64,000 nt of DNA from positions 96,358 through 160,357 of the forward strand of contig JAFZRP010000114.1 in assembly GCA_017619795.1 (NCBI GenBank), in the 5' to 3' direction. The first letter of the stretch is position 1, and the number at the start of each line of letters is the position of its first letter. Positions 1 to 12,700 of the stretch are shown in pieces. A program made the translations under genes and the position numbers. Below the pieces are notes generated by a model. That model did not search any database. It saw only the letters and a list, made by a program, of their open reading frames with translations, and was not told where the DNA came from. Source of the DNA: Treponema sp. GTDB lineage: Bacteria; Spirochaetota; Spirochaetia; Treponematales; Treponemataceae.

Positions 1-3000
1 TTGGAAGGCACAAGCCTTATTAAAGCAAAAGAAACAGCCAGTGGTATTATTACTACTACTAATAAAGACAAAGTTAAGATTAACTACGAAGTAGCTGACC
101 CAATTGCTCCTTGTGGAGATATTACATTCACATTCAGCGAAAAGCCAGATACAGTAGACTGGACTTTGTATGCTTATGACAAGACAACTAATGGAAAGAT
201 TGAAGCTAAGCTTGTTGATAAGGGAACTGTTACAGCTACAGATAAGACTGTAACAATCCATTCTAATAAGCTTCTTCCTAATACTGACAAAGCTGATGTT
301 GCTGATAGCAAGTTTGGTGATTTAACAAGATACTTCATCGACCTTTCTGCTTCAAAGGGCGGTGTTTCAGTATTCAATACAACAAATAAATACTTCCCTT
401 CACAGACTGCTGGTACTTTTGAAAAAGACGCAATCGACACTCTCATTTACAAGGCAGATGCAAGTCGTGCAACTCCTGCTACAACACTTAAGTGTGGTAC
501 ACTCGAAATCAAAGTAAAACCTATCGTTCTTGCAAAAACAAATCTTATTGAGGGTGCAAACAAATCTGAATACAAGAAGATAGATGCTCTTGCTTCTGGT
601 ACAAATGTTACATTCGAGTTCGATACAGATTTGACAGGTTACAAAGTAATTTACAATTTGTACGGTCTTAAACCTGAGAACTTGGAAAAAGCTACTCCTG
701 TGGCAGCAGACTATGTAATACTTACAGAAAATGCTGTTGTAACACCAGCTGCAAAGGTAGTTACTATTCCTGGTACAAAGCTTATTTCTAAGAAAGCTGT
801 AGGTGATTTAGCTTATTACTTTATTGAGCTTAACATTGCAACTGCAGAAGATCTGACAGATGAAGATACAGTTAAACTCTATACTACAACAAGCACAAAG
901 ATTGGAACTAAAACAAACAGCTTCGAAGCTGATGCAAAGGGACTTGGTATTTTTGAAAATCCACCAGTTTCTCCTGCTACAGTAACTGCACACAACAACA
1001 AGGGTTCATTCATTGTTGAAGTTGCAGAACCTGATATTCTTGAAGAAACAATTCTTGTTAAAGCAACACCTTTCTCATTAAGCGATACTTTATATGAAGC
1101 ACTTGATGGATCAAAAGTAGAATATGCAGTTCCAGCTAAGTCTGAAATTACATTTACTCTTAGTGACGATGTTGACCTGACAGGATGTACAGCTAAGTAC
1201 GAATTGTTCGACCTTGCTGCAAATGATGGTACAAATGATCCACAGCTCATTTCTTCTGGAAATGCAACTATCACTGGACAGACAATTAAGGTACAAGACA
1301 ACCTTATGGTTTCTGGAAATCCAAAGGTAACAGGAAAAACATTCAATGTTGCTACATCAAATACAACAGGTATTTCTACTTACTACCTCAAGCTTGAAGT
1401 TGCAAAAGCTGACAAAACAGTAATCTTCTCTTCTGACACAAAGAACTGGTGGACAGCTGCAAATGAGAAAGACAAAGACAGAAAAGCTTTTGAAACAGAG
1501 CTTGCAAAACTTACTACTAACGGCTACTTCAAGATTTCTGTAGCTCCTCTTGCTGTTGAAGGTCTTAACTATGTTGAAGAAAAGAAGGATTCTTTCGATA
1601 ATTCTGTACTTACTACTGGAAAGAAGACTTACACAGAAAAGAAGCTTGATCCTAAGGCTGCTGTAGAAATTACATTCAATACAGAAATTCCTGTAGGTGC
1701 TAAGTATAGTTGGGCTATTAAAGATTCTACAAGTAACACTGTTGAACCAATTGATAAGACAGCAACTGCTATAGCCGTAACTACTGCAACAAAGAAAATC
1801 TCAATCCAGTCAAATAAGATGGTTGCAAAGACTGACAAAGCTCAGGATTATTACATCGATCTTACTATTATGAATGGTGAAGATAAGCTCTTTGGAACAG
1901 ATAATGCTTATTTTGGTAGTGTTAATGACTTTGAAAAGGATATAAAGACTAAGACTTTAATAACTACTAAATCTACAACAGATGACCAGTTGTTGAAAGT
2001 TACTGTTGCACAGACTGAAATTATCACTAAGAAGGTTGATAACGTTGAATCTGTAACAACAAAAGACGATACAGATAACTTTAAAAAGTCTTACAAATCA
2101 CCTATCGTTATTCAGTTCTCTCATCCAGTAACTGGTTATAAGGCTGTTCTTTATAGTACTTCTAAGTTGTATACTGACAAAACAGATCCTAAGTCTTTAA
2201 CAACTTTGACAGAAGCTGATCCAAATACAAGTACACCTGCTACTAAGTACGCTGACTTTATTAAAGACAGTGCTGAATTTATCTATGCTAGCACAGCAAC
2301 AATAGCAGACAAAGTAATGACAATCACACCTGCTGGTTACTATGGTCTGAACAAGACAATTAACATTGCTTTCTTTAATGATGATGGTGATTATGTTAAA
2401 GTTCCAACAGATTTAAGTGATTATACAACTAATCCACCTACTTTTGATTATAGAACTTACACAACTGCAAATGTTGATGCTGATTTGACAAAAGAAATTG
2501 TTGCTGATGCAAATGATCTTACAGTAGTAACTCCTACAACAAAGATAGGTGATAATCAGAATGTAGTATTCTCTATTCCTACAGACCTTTCAGCTCTTAG
2601 TGATAAACTTGCTACATATAAGCTTTATGTAAAGAATGCTGAGTCTACTGCTTATAATGAAGTTACATCAACTGCTGGCGGATATGATAGTGTAACTACA
2701 AACTCGCTTCTTGGTAAGGATGAATATGATGAAGAAAATAATGTAATAAAAGGTAATTACATTTCAAGAGAAAATAATATTCTTGGTCGTGCAGATACAT
2801 CATATATTTCTTACGGACTTGCTGCTCAAGCATTTGGTATTAGAAAGGGTGGAAAAGTTGAAGTTCTCCTTATCAAAGAACAAGATAGTAATATAACAGC
2901 TTATAAGGCAACTTTGGCTGATGCATTTGGTACAAAGAATCTTACTGCTACTGATGTTACAACAGATCCTGTTATTACTATCACAACTACTGGTGCTGCT

Positions 3001-3369
3001 GCAACAATCAATTCTTCTTCAAATAAGATTACAATTACTGGTGTACAGAGTCTTGATCCTAATGATACAGCACATAGTGGTGCTGTAACGAATGTTATCA
3101 CTGAAAGTGAATTTGCATTCAAGGTTAATCTCTCTGGAGAATATCTGAAGAGAGTCAATCCAACTTTGTCTAAGAAGCAGACAAATCAACCAGCAACACC
3201 TGCTGATGCAAAAACTTCTGCTGCTACATTTACAGTTAATTATGATGCAAATGCTGTTGATGCAATTGTCCAGATTACAAAGGGACAGTTCTTCATGGGC
3301 GATCAGATTACTATCGAAATACTTGATACAAACGACAACAAGTCTACATTTGTATTCACAGTAGAGTAA
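1..3369 (+). CDS. Repeat-containing surface protein, 5' end outside the window (at least 1,122 aa)
   Basis: The frame is open from base 1, so the N-terminus, including any signal peptide, probably lies to the left; the TTG at base 1 need not be the start. The visible protein is Thr/Lys/Asp/Ala-rich, with almost no Cys, and holds about five imperfect repeats of roughly 120-180 aa. Each has a beta-rich opening such as 'VTFEFDTDLTGYK', 'ITFTLSDDVDLTG', 'VEITFNTEIPVGAKY' or 'IVIQFSHPVTGYK', a middle '(Y)YFI(D/E)L' strand (Y-Y-x-I-D/E-L), and an end like 'FEKD...TL...L(K/E)V.V'. Openings start near bases 110, 600, 1140, 1650 and 2095. The last third (about 2,300-3,369) is not clearly repeated. I recognise no named family. 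The strong terminator downstream separates it from the giant lipoprotein gene. Surface location is inferred from composition and neighbour only. Confidence 0.8.
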   Translation: MEGTSLIKAKETASGIITTTNKDKVKINYEVADPIAPCGDITFTFSEKPDTVDWTLYAYDKTTNGKIEAKLVDKGTVTATDKTVTIHSNKLLPNTDKADVADSKFGDLTRYFIDLSASKGGVSVFNTTNKYFPSQTAGTFEKDAIDTLIYKADASRATPATTLKCGTLEIKVKPIVLAKTNLIEGANKSEYKKIDALASGTNVTFEFDTDLTGYKVIYNLYGLKPENLEKATPVAADYVILTENAVVTPAAKVVTIPGTKLISKKAVGDLAYYFIELNIATAEDLTDEDTVKLYTTTSTKIGTKTNSFEADAKGLGIFENPPVSPATVTAHNNKGSFIVEVAEPDILEETILVKATPFSLSDTLYEALDGSKVEYAVPAKSEITFTLSDDVDLTGCTAKYELFDLAANDGTNDPQLISSGNATITGQTIKVQDNLMVSGNPKVTGKTFNVATSNTTGISTYYLKLEVAKADKTVIFSSDTKNWWTAANEKDKDRKAFETELAKLTTNGYFKISVAPLAVEGLNYVEEKKDSFDNSVLTTGKKTYTEKKLDPKAAVEITFNTEIPVGAKYSWAIKDSTSNTVEPIDKTATAIAVTTATKKISIQSNKMVAKTDKAQDYYIDLTIMNGEDKLFGTDNAYFGSVNDFEKDIKTKTLITTKSTTDDQLLKVTVAQTEIITKKVDNVESVTTKDDTDNFKKSYKSPIVIQFSHPVTGYKAVLYSTSKLYTDKTDPKSLTTLTEADPNTSTPATKYADFIKDSAEFIYASTATIADKVMTITPAGYYGLNKTINIAFFNDDGDYVKVPTDLSDYTTNPPTFDYRTYTTANVDADLTKEIVADANDLTVVTPTTKIGDNQNVVFSIPTDLSALSDKLATYKLYVKNAESTAYNEVTSTAGGYDSVTTNSLLGKDEYDEENNVIKGNYISRENNILGRADTSYISYGLAAQAFGIRKGGKVEVLLIKEQDSNITAYKATLADAFGTKNLTATDVTTDPVITITTTGAAATINSSSNKITITGVQSLDPNDTAHSGAVTNVITESEFAFKVNLSGEYLKRVNPTLSKKQTNQPATPADAKTSAATFTVNYDANAVDAIVQITKGQFFMGDQITIEILDTNDNKSTFVFTVE

Positions 3370-3433
3370 TTAGCTAACCCCTAATTAAGCTTCAAGGAGC
3401 TGTTTCATCAGCCCCTTGATGTATCAAAAAATA

Positions 3434-3471
3434 AAAAAAGCTGTCTGACATTCCTGCCAGACAGCTTTTTT
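3434..3471 (+). terminator. Rho-independent terminator after the repeat-protein gene
   Basis: A perfect 14-bp stem has arms AAAAAAGCTGTCTG and CAGACAGCTTTTTT around a 10-nt loop and ends in a T run. It lies 65 nt after the stop codon of the upstream gene. The A and T runs are symmetrical, so it could work on both strands, although only plus-strand genes are nearby. Confidence 0.9.
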
Positions 3472-3746
3472 CGTTATAGCTAGTAGTCCCCCCTCCACAT
3501 AACTGTACAAAAATCTTTAATAATAAAAAATCGTAATATTTGTGTTTATTTTTTGCTTTTTTTAAATAACGTGTTAAAATATAATGGGCTATTTTGGGAG
3601 AATTATAAAAGTGTATATTTTATTCGACCAGTAGCCTTTTTTTATGGAAAATTTATATTTTTTTCCATAGATAAAGAACAATGAAAAAAGTGCCGATTAT
3701 ATAAGAATAGTAAAACTTTAAATTTATAGTTATAGGGGTATCAACT
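3472..3746 (+). other. AT-rich leader of the giant gene, with a 9-bp inverted repeat
   Basis: The gene-free stretch 3370-3746 holds the terminator and then an AT-rich leader. A TATAAT is present at 3580-3585 without a well-spaced -35, so a start site near 3592 and a 5' UTR of about 150 nt is only a guess. Arms TATGGAAAA (3643-3651) and TTTTCCATA (3661-3669) form a perfect but weak hairpin. The ribosome-binding site of the giant gene is the AGGGG near 3734-3738. No small ORF or RNA gene is visible. Confidence 0.45.
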
Positions 3747-6700
3747 ATGAAGAAAGGTAAACTTTTTGCGGTTTTGACGACTGTATTCAGTCTGTTTTTG
3801 GCTTCGTGTGAAGTAGAAATTGGTCTTGGTGAGGCAGTAGATACAGAGCCTCCTAGCCTGACGGTTTATGAGGCAACTGCTAATCCTGCAGATCCAAATT
3901 ATAAACCTGTTCCTAAAGCCGGCGATGTTGTCAGAGGCTATTTTATGCTCGCCGGACAGGCAACTGATGATAAGGAAATAAAATCTCTTACAATTTCCTT
4001 CGCAAACCTCAGTGACACCAGCGGCGAAGCTATTACCTTCAATACAATGCCGGATAAACTCACTGGTGAATGGGCGGTTATTATCGACCCGGCACAGGAA
4101 ATTGCCAATGCAGAAAAAGCTGCAAAGGAATCTGATGAAGAGGTTGTTGTTCCTGTGCTTCCGGATGGAATGAAAGCAGAAACAAAACCAATTCCGGACG
4201 GTGAATATCAGGTTACCTTTACCGTAGTTGACGATGTTAAACATCAGACTATTGTAACAAGACAGTTTAGAATAGATAATACTCCTCCTGTAATAGTTAT
4301 AGATCGTCCATCATCACGAGATGATGCAGAAGAGAACGCAATTGACTCTTATGGACAGTCGTTTACCCTCGAAGGACAGTCCGCAGATGATAATGATGTT
4401 TCTCTCATTGAAGTAAAAGTTTACAATACCGACGACCCTAACGCTTTATATACCCCTAATACAATAACCCTTACAAACGTTCCTTCACGAATCAACATGG
4501 ATATTGCTACCTATGTTGAAGGCGAAGAAGGTGCAGATAGTGATTATGCAAAAATTTATGGTTCTAACGAAAAAGAAGGTTCAAAGAACTTCTATTTTGA
4601 GCTCACTGCTTATGACTCTGCCATCAGATACCCCGTAGATGGTTCAGCGCCAACCGCAGATGACCAGAAAGGAAACAAAACCAATAAGTATTACCTCTAT
4701 GAAGACATCTCTACTATTTTTGCAGATTACAGCATAAAAATCACAGACGTTTACCACATGTTCAACGGTACCTATACCCCAAGCTCAAAAGCTATAACAG
4801 AGTCAGACAGAGAGCAGGTAGTTGAAGATGTAATGCGATACCTCAAAAAAGAAGAAATTGGCAAGGGAATCTTCTCACTTAATCCAGAAAACAGTCCGAC
4901 ACTCTCTGTAACAGGAAGAAGCCAGCTTGAAAAGATAGAGGTTAAAAAAGATGAAGAGATATATTTTGGTGAAGAAGAAGATATTGATAAAGATTATAGT
5001 GATGAAGAAAAAGAAGCAATAAAAAAGAGGCTTGATGATACTAAACTTACAAATGGTTCTTCAATAACAATAGAAGTTTCTCCAGGTCTTGACTCAATTG
5101 CATTACTTACAGAAAAGGATTGTGAAACATACATTAAAAATGGTGCAGACTATCTTGAAGATCCAGTTGCCAACAGAGATAACGCACGTTATGTAAAATA
5201 TCTTACAGAAAATTATGCACACCAAGATGAAGTGACAGGTGAATATACATCTATTTATCAGTTCAGGCCTTATTTTGTTGAATGTGATAAAGATGGAAAT
5301 CTTATAGATGCAGAAGGAAATATTATTAATAATAATCCTGAAAAAGAAATACGAATCTATCCTTTACAGACAGAAAGTTCAGATAAAGCAAACTATCTTG
5401 ATTCTTCCATTCAAAAAAGCGGCTCAAACTATAAGTTTAAAATAGAGCTTCTTAAGTCAGACGGTTTACAGTACAGACATAATTATAGGATTTGTGTAGA
5501 AGGACGCGATAGATCTGGAAATACCATAATGGATACTGGTACAGGATACGGTTTCCGCTTCGCTTCTAACGGTACTGCCCCTTCAATTAAAGTAGCAAGT
5601 CCGGCAGAATCAATTTCCAGAGTAAAGCTAGGTGATGGTATTCTTTTTGAAGGAACTGTTACTGTAGAAGATGGAACTCCAGTTCTTACAATTTTAAGAC
5701 AGGGTGAAGATGATGAAGAAGAAGTTGAAATCTGGAGAAAAACTTTTGACGAAAGTGATGGCAAATTAGTTAAAAATGAAAAAGACGAAGAATATTTTGA
5801 GTTTGAATATAGCCAATATATTCCAAATACATATTTCAGTCAGGCAAAGAGCCAGCAATACAGACTCATTTTACGTGCAACAAACGGACGTGCTACAGAA
5901 GACGAAAAAACCGTGCTTTACGATGTTGATGGTCCAGAAATCAGCATTTCAGAAATAAAGCCTGTAGTAGAATTAAACGGGAAAAATAACATAAACAAAA
6001 AGTTCTCAGTAAAAGGTTCAATTACAGACAAGTTTGATAGCGTAAATTTTGCAAACTGGACACTCACAACAAAACCGGATGCTACTGGAAAGAGCGAAAC
6101 AATTGATAGTAGTAAAGAAGACATAAAGACAGCAACCTTTACCTTTGAAGTAGATACAGGTGAATATGATAAAATAGATGCAATCCTCACAATCAACGCA
6201 TACGATAAAGCTGGAAACAAAACTACAGAAACCTTTGATTATTACATTGATCAGTCTACAGATATCCCGACAATCCAGCCAAACGACCCGGATACATTAA
6301 CCTTCAGCTATAAATCAAAACAGGCGTTAGTTGACGCTAACAACGCAATCACAGAAGACAGTGAAGAAACAAGAAAGAACTTCTATACAGGAAACTCTCA
6401 GGTAATTATGAAGTTCACAGATGATGACGGAATTAACACAATTACCGTATCGGCAACAGTTGACGGACAAAGTCAGGCTGCAACATCATCTACAGTACAG
6501 GCAAAGAATGCCACAGAATATACTTATGCATACAAAGCTCCAGAATCAGAAGGTTACTATAGAATAGACGTAACCGTGATGGATAAAGAAAATACTAAAA
6601 AAGAAGAATATTTCTATATACTCGTTAGCGGTGAAACACCATCTTTGAAGCTCACAACTTCTCCAGAGTATATAACTACAAATACAGAAGGCTTAGCTCC

Positions 6701-9700
6701 AAACGCAAAAACAGCCTTTACAATTATTGGTGTAAACAGTGGTTCGGCTCCTTTCAAGAAAGTTATTCGTTATGAAGATGGCGAAGATGAAGATGCCGGA
6801 ACAGAGCTTGCCGTAGCTAAGTTTACAGAAAGTGCAGAAGGCAAGAACGACGCAGCTGACAAAAAACGCTGGGTTGATACTTATGTACCTGCAAGCAGCG
6901 AACCTACAGGCAAAATCAAATATGTTCTTTATGATGCATACGGAATTACCGCAGAAGAAACCTTTAACTACAAGGTAGACAGCGTACGCCCTGTTGCAGT
7001 AATAACAAGCTGTCTGGACAAAGATACTTCCGGCAACGGAACCTTCAGATTTGTAGGAACTGCATTCGACAAGGTTGACGGTTCAACAAACAAAGAAGCC
7101 GAAGACGGTTCTGGTGTAGCAAAAGTTCAGATAAGAATAGACAACTACGACGAAGAAGCCGGCGACGAAATTGCAGCAGACTGGGCTAGCATTGCCGGAG
7201 CAGGAAACAATTCAACCGGTTGGATAGACGCTTCGGGTACCGACAACTGGAACGCCCTCATTGCCTTCAGCGATTATCCAAAGGTATTCGGAAAAGAAGG
7301 ACAGAAGGTTCTTTATGTACGCGTTGAAGATGCAGTTGGTAACTACAATGCAATGCTGTCAAAGGTATTTATATTCGATACAGCAGATCCGAATGTTAGC
7401 ATAGACAAATATACAGGTGATGAAGAAAAAGCAATTACAGCTGTCAATGGCAAAAAGAGCTTCGAAATTAGTCGCAGCTTCTCTCTTGACGGTACAATGT
7501 TCGATAAATACGGAATAGATAATATCACACTTGAACAGACTTTTGGAAACAAAACAGTTACAATTTACGGTGTTGATTCAAACGAAGAGGATGATGAAGG
7601 CAACTGGAGCTGGTTTGTAGACAACCTTCCAAGAGATATGGATACACCAAGCAGTGGTCAGTCTACAATTGAGTCAGGAAAATACACCTATAAGGTTACT
7701 GTAACAGATAAAGCTGGTAAGACTTCAAGCGAAAGTGTAACGGTAACTGTAGATACTGCTGCTCCTACAATCACAATTGATAAACCTCTTGGAAATATTA
7801 CAAATGCAGATGGCAGCGTAACAAAGAACTTTATAAGCGGCGACTCTTACATGTTCCAGGGAACAGTAAGAGATAACGATGAAGGAACTGGTGTAGACAA
7901 ATACTTCTATTATCTTACAACAGAAGACGCTGAACCAGATGCAACAACTACTTGGATATCTGCAACAAGCGACGTAAACTGGTCATTTGCAAAGACAATT
8001 GCAGACGGACCTAATGCAGCTACAGGCTACGACCTCTACGAAGGTGAATGGAAGCTTTATGTAAAGGCAGTAGATAAGGCTGGAAATGAATCTAATATTG
8101 TTTCACGCGAGTTCAGTATAGATAAGGCTGTTCCTGTACTTACAGTAAATACACTCGAAACCTCAGGAACAACATACTTTAATGATGCAAATTATAACGT
8201 AACAGGAACTGCTTCCGATACACACGGAATAGAGTCCGTTGTAATTTATAATGGTTCAACACCAATGACCACTATTTTTAGCAGTGAGATTACAAATAAC
8301 AGCTGGTCAGTTCCATTACAGATAGATGATAATACAAATGTAACATTAACAATTATAGCAACCGATAGAGCTGGACGCGAAAGCGATAGAATTACAAGAA
8401 GTGTTTACAGAGATACACAGGCTCCATCTCTTTGGATAACATCAGATTTGAGCGGTTTAATTACAGATGTAAGCAGTGGAGTTAGAATCCAGGGTTCAGT
8501 AAACGACGGAACAGGTAGTGGTGTAACTAAAGTTTTGTATACAATAGACGGAAGTGATCCTACATTAACATCACCAACAGCAACCATTTCCGAACAGACT
8601 TGGACTGTAAACCTTACTTCTGCAAATCTTCCTACAGAAGGAATGTACACGCTCAAGCTTAAGGCAGTAGACAAGCTTGGTAACATAACCGAAACTCCTG
8701 TTACTGGAACACTTGCTTACGATACAGCAAAGCCTACAATTACAGTTAAGCTTAATGACGGAACAGAAAGAACTGTTTCAAACAGTAATTACACTAATCC
8801 ACTTATTGTAAAAGCCGATACCTACGCAATCTCAGGAACCTTCAATGATTCAGGTACAAACGTAACAGTATCTGCAACTTTGGATTGTACAGACGAAACC
8901 GCAAATGTTAATATAACCCAAACCCCTGCAGCAAAGAGCGGAACCTGGTCACTTGTTCAGAAAAGAAAGGTTGGAACTGATGCAAATATTACTACAATCC
9001 CAGATGACATTTACGAATACACAATTACTGCAGTAGATGCAGCCGGAGAGTATACAGGCAGTTCAGCAAGAAAAGAAAGCGTTAAGTTTAAGGTAATTAA
9101 AGATACTGTTATACCTACAGTAACTATTAATAATATACCAGATAAAGAAGATACAAAGGGAACTTCATTCACCTTTACAGGAACTACAAGCGACGCAATC
9201 TCTGGAGTTGCAAAGGTTGAACTTACAATTGCAGATGTTGCAGACCCAACAAAAACAAAAACTGTAACTACAAGCGGTACAACAAGCTGGTCTTCAAGAG
9301 TTGCATATAATGATACAACTTGGTCAACTGTATTCGGAACTACAGCAGCTCCAATTCAGGGAACAAAACGCGTAACAGTTAAAGTAACAGATGGTGCCGG
9401 TTGGGAAAATACAGCTACTCAGATCTTTATATATGATGTTGCAGACCCTACATATACTGTAAATGAAAGCGGAATTACTGAATATATGCCAGAAGCAGGC
9501 TTCTATATTGCAGGAACTGTAAGCGATTCTTATAAGCTTAAGAGCCTTAAGCTTATAGAAAAGAAAGACGGAATAGCCACAGAAGCCTCTGGAGAAAATG
9601 GTTATGAATTATTACCAGCAAATGCTACAACTTCAGCAAACTTCTCACAGCATGTACCTCTTGGAAATAATACAACTCTTACAGACGGAATATACACTTA

Positions 9701-12700
9701 TCAGCTTGTACTTACAGATGGTGCAGATAATGAAGTTAGAACAAAGACCTATACGTCAAAAGTAGACTTAACACCTCCAACTGTAGCAGTAACAAATCCT
9801 ATTTCTGATACAGGAAATACAGCAAAGAAAAATACAAATGCAATAAACGAAGCAAACTTTAGATTCAGCGGAACTGTTTCAGATCCTAACACAACAGAAG
9901 ACACAATTCACTCAATCTGGTACAAGATTCTTCCTATCGGTGCAGCAGCACCTACAGTCAATGTATCTGGTGTTGCAGCCTTGAACCCAGCTTCCTGGGA
10001 CGGCTGGACTTCTGCAAATCTTGGATCTTCAGCTTGGAATGCTACGCAAGCCTTTAAAGCAAAGGGAGCTACAGGCGACGGTATAGAAGAAGGCAATTAT
10101 AAGATTTATGTATACGCTATAGATAAGGCAGGTAACGTTTCTGCAGCTGGAGTACGCGAGTTCGATGTTGATATGACTTATCCAAGTCTTACAGATACGT
10201 CAACTGTCGTAAAGACAAAGACAGGCTTTACTCTTAGCGGAACTGCAAGCGACACCTTTGGACTCTTAGCTGGAACAGATGCAATAACAATCAGTGATGA
10301 AACCCATACTTGGAGTGTTTCTGTAAATAGTAACGGTGAATGGACAAAAGACTTTGTAGTTGGCTCAAGTAATTCTTCTGCTGAAAACTATATAGCAGAC
10401 GGAAAACCAACCTTTACAATTACAGCAAAAGATAAAGCTCAAAAGATAACCACAGTAACAAGAACAATAACAGTAGATACAACTGCTCCTGTAGTTTCAA
10501 TTGGAAGCTTTAATGAATATAAGAATGTACAGAGCTATGTATTCAGTGGAACCGTAGTAGAAACAAATCTTCAGTCAGCAGTTGCAGAACTCTTTAAGGA
10601 TGGAGCAACAACTCCTGTACAAACAAGAAATCTTACTCCAGATGCAGAAGGCAGCTGGACCTGGAATGTATATAATCTTACAGAAGGAAATTATACTCTT
10701 AAGGTAACTGCAACAGATGTAGTTGATACAGTAACAACTGTTAATACAGCTGGTGATTCAAGCTATAAGCTTGTTGTTGATATAACAAAACCAACTACAA
10801 GCTTTGTAAAACCAGACGGTACAACTCTTTACATTTCAGATGGAACAACCACAAGTACAATTGCAAATAATGGAAAATACTATTCAGACACACCTTATAC
10901 AATCAGTGGTGACATTACAGAAGTAAATTACGATTCTTCTTTGATAACCTTCTCTGCTAAGAAGAATGGAGTTGCAGTTACTGCTCCAACACTCAGCGGA
11001 ATTGCAAGTAAGAGCTGGAGCTTTGCAGGAATAACCTCTGAAAATGCAGAATACGAATATAAGCTTAATTTAGTAGATTTGGCAGGAAACGTAACAGAAT
11101 ACACAATTACTGTTGTTTACGATACAGTAGCACCAACAGCAGCTGTAACAGAACCAGCTGTAGATGCAAGTGGTCAGGATTCTTTGAAGGGTGAATCATT
11201 TACCTTTAGTGGTAAGGCAGAAGATGCAACAGCAGGAATCCTTCTTGAAAGATACTTAATTACTCAGGCGGACTATACAGATGAACAAATTAAGTCTAAT
11301 GGTGGTGCCGCAAATGCAGAAGAAAATGGCTGGATAAAAGCAACAGCATCAAACGGAACCTGGGCAAGACCTAAAGAGTTAATTTCTGGAACAGCTCCGG
11401 AAACAGGTAAGCTGCATGAAGGTAAGTGGTACGTATACATTTATGCAAAAGATATTTTAGGTCACGAAGTAACAGATAAGAGATTATTCTGGATAGACCA
11501 GGCAAATCCTTCTATTACAGCTTTAAGCAGAGGCACATTAAGTGGAACAACAGCTACTTACACCAATGTAACAATTAGTGGAAAGGCAACAGATGCTAAT
11601 GGTGTAACAGGATTAGTTATTAGAGATATTTTTGTACCAACAATACCAGGAGAGACTGGTGTTGCAGAGGTTACAATCCCAGCTACAGAGCTTGGTACAG
11701 ATGGTAGCTTTACTCACACTTATGCAATAACAGACCTTAAAGACGGTATACACGAGTTCTCAATTACTGCAACAGATACAGCGGGAAAGACCTATAATAC
11801 ATCAATTTCTGTTACAACCGATAAGACAGATCCAAATGCTCCTGTTTTAAGCGGTACACCAGATAAGGACGACACAAAGGGAAGCGCATTCACCTTTGCA
11901 GGAACCGCAAGCGATGCAACCTCTGGAATTGCAAAGGTTGAGCTTACAATCGCAGATGTTGAAGATTCAACAAAAACAAAAACCGTAACAACAAGCGGAA
12001 CAACAAACTGGTCTTCAAGAGTTACATTTACCGATTCAACCTGGACAACTGTATTTGGAACTTCTACAGCTCCAATTCAGGGACCAAAACAGGTAACAAT
12101 AAAGGCAACAGATGGTGCAGGTAAGACAAAAGAAACAACAACAACATTTAAATATGATGTTGCAGATCCTACACTTACTGTTAATGAATCTGGAATTATA
12201 GAATATATGCCTTCAACAGGCTTTACAATCACTGGTACGGTAACAGATTCCTACAAGCTTGGAAGTCTTAAGCTTATAGAAAAGAAAGATAGTGATCCAA
12301 CAACAGCTTCTGGAGAAAATGGCTATGAATTATTGCCTGCTACTCCAACACCAGCTCAAGAAAAAGAATACAGCTTTACACAGCGTGTACCTCTTAATAA
12401 TGTAACTCCAACAGACGGTGTTTATTCTTATCAGCTTATACTTACAGACGATGCTGGACACGAAGTTAAGTCAAAGACTTGGACAACAATGGTAGATACA
12501 ACCGCACCTGAAATAGCAGTAACAAATCCAGTTGCAGATACCGGAAATACTGCTAAGAAAGATACAAATGCAATAGATGAAGCAAACTTCAGATTTGCAG
12601 GAACTATAAATGAAGCAAACAGCGTACACTCAGTATGGTACAAGATATTGGCAAGAACGGAATCAGAACCTTCAGTACCAGCATCTGGTGAAAATGCTTT

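Noticed and set aside
3643..3669. 9-bp inverted repeat as a terminator or riboswitch
   Set aside because: The stem is AT-only except for one GG/CC pair and lacks a downstream T run or a known riboswitch consensus, so I list it only as a leader feature.
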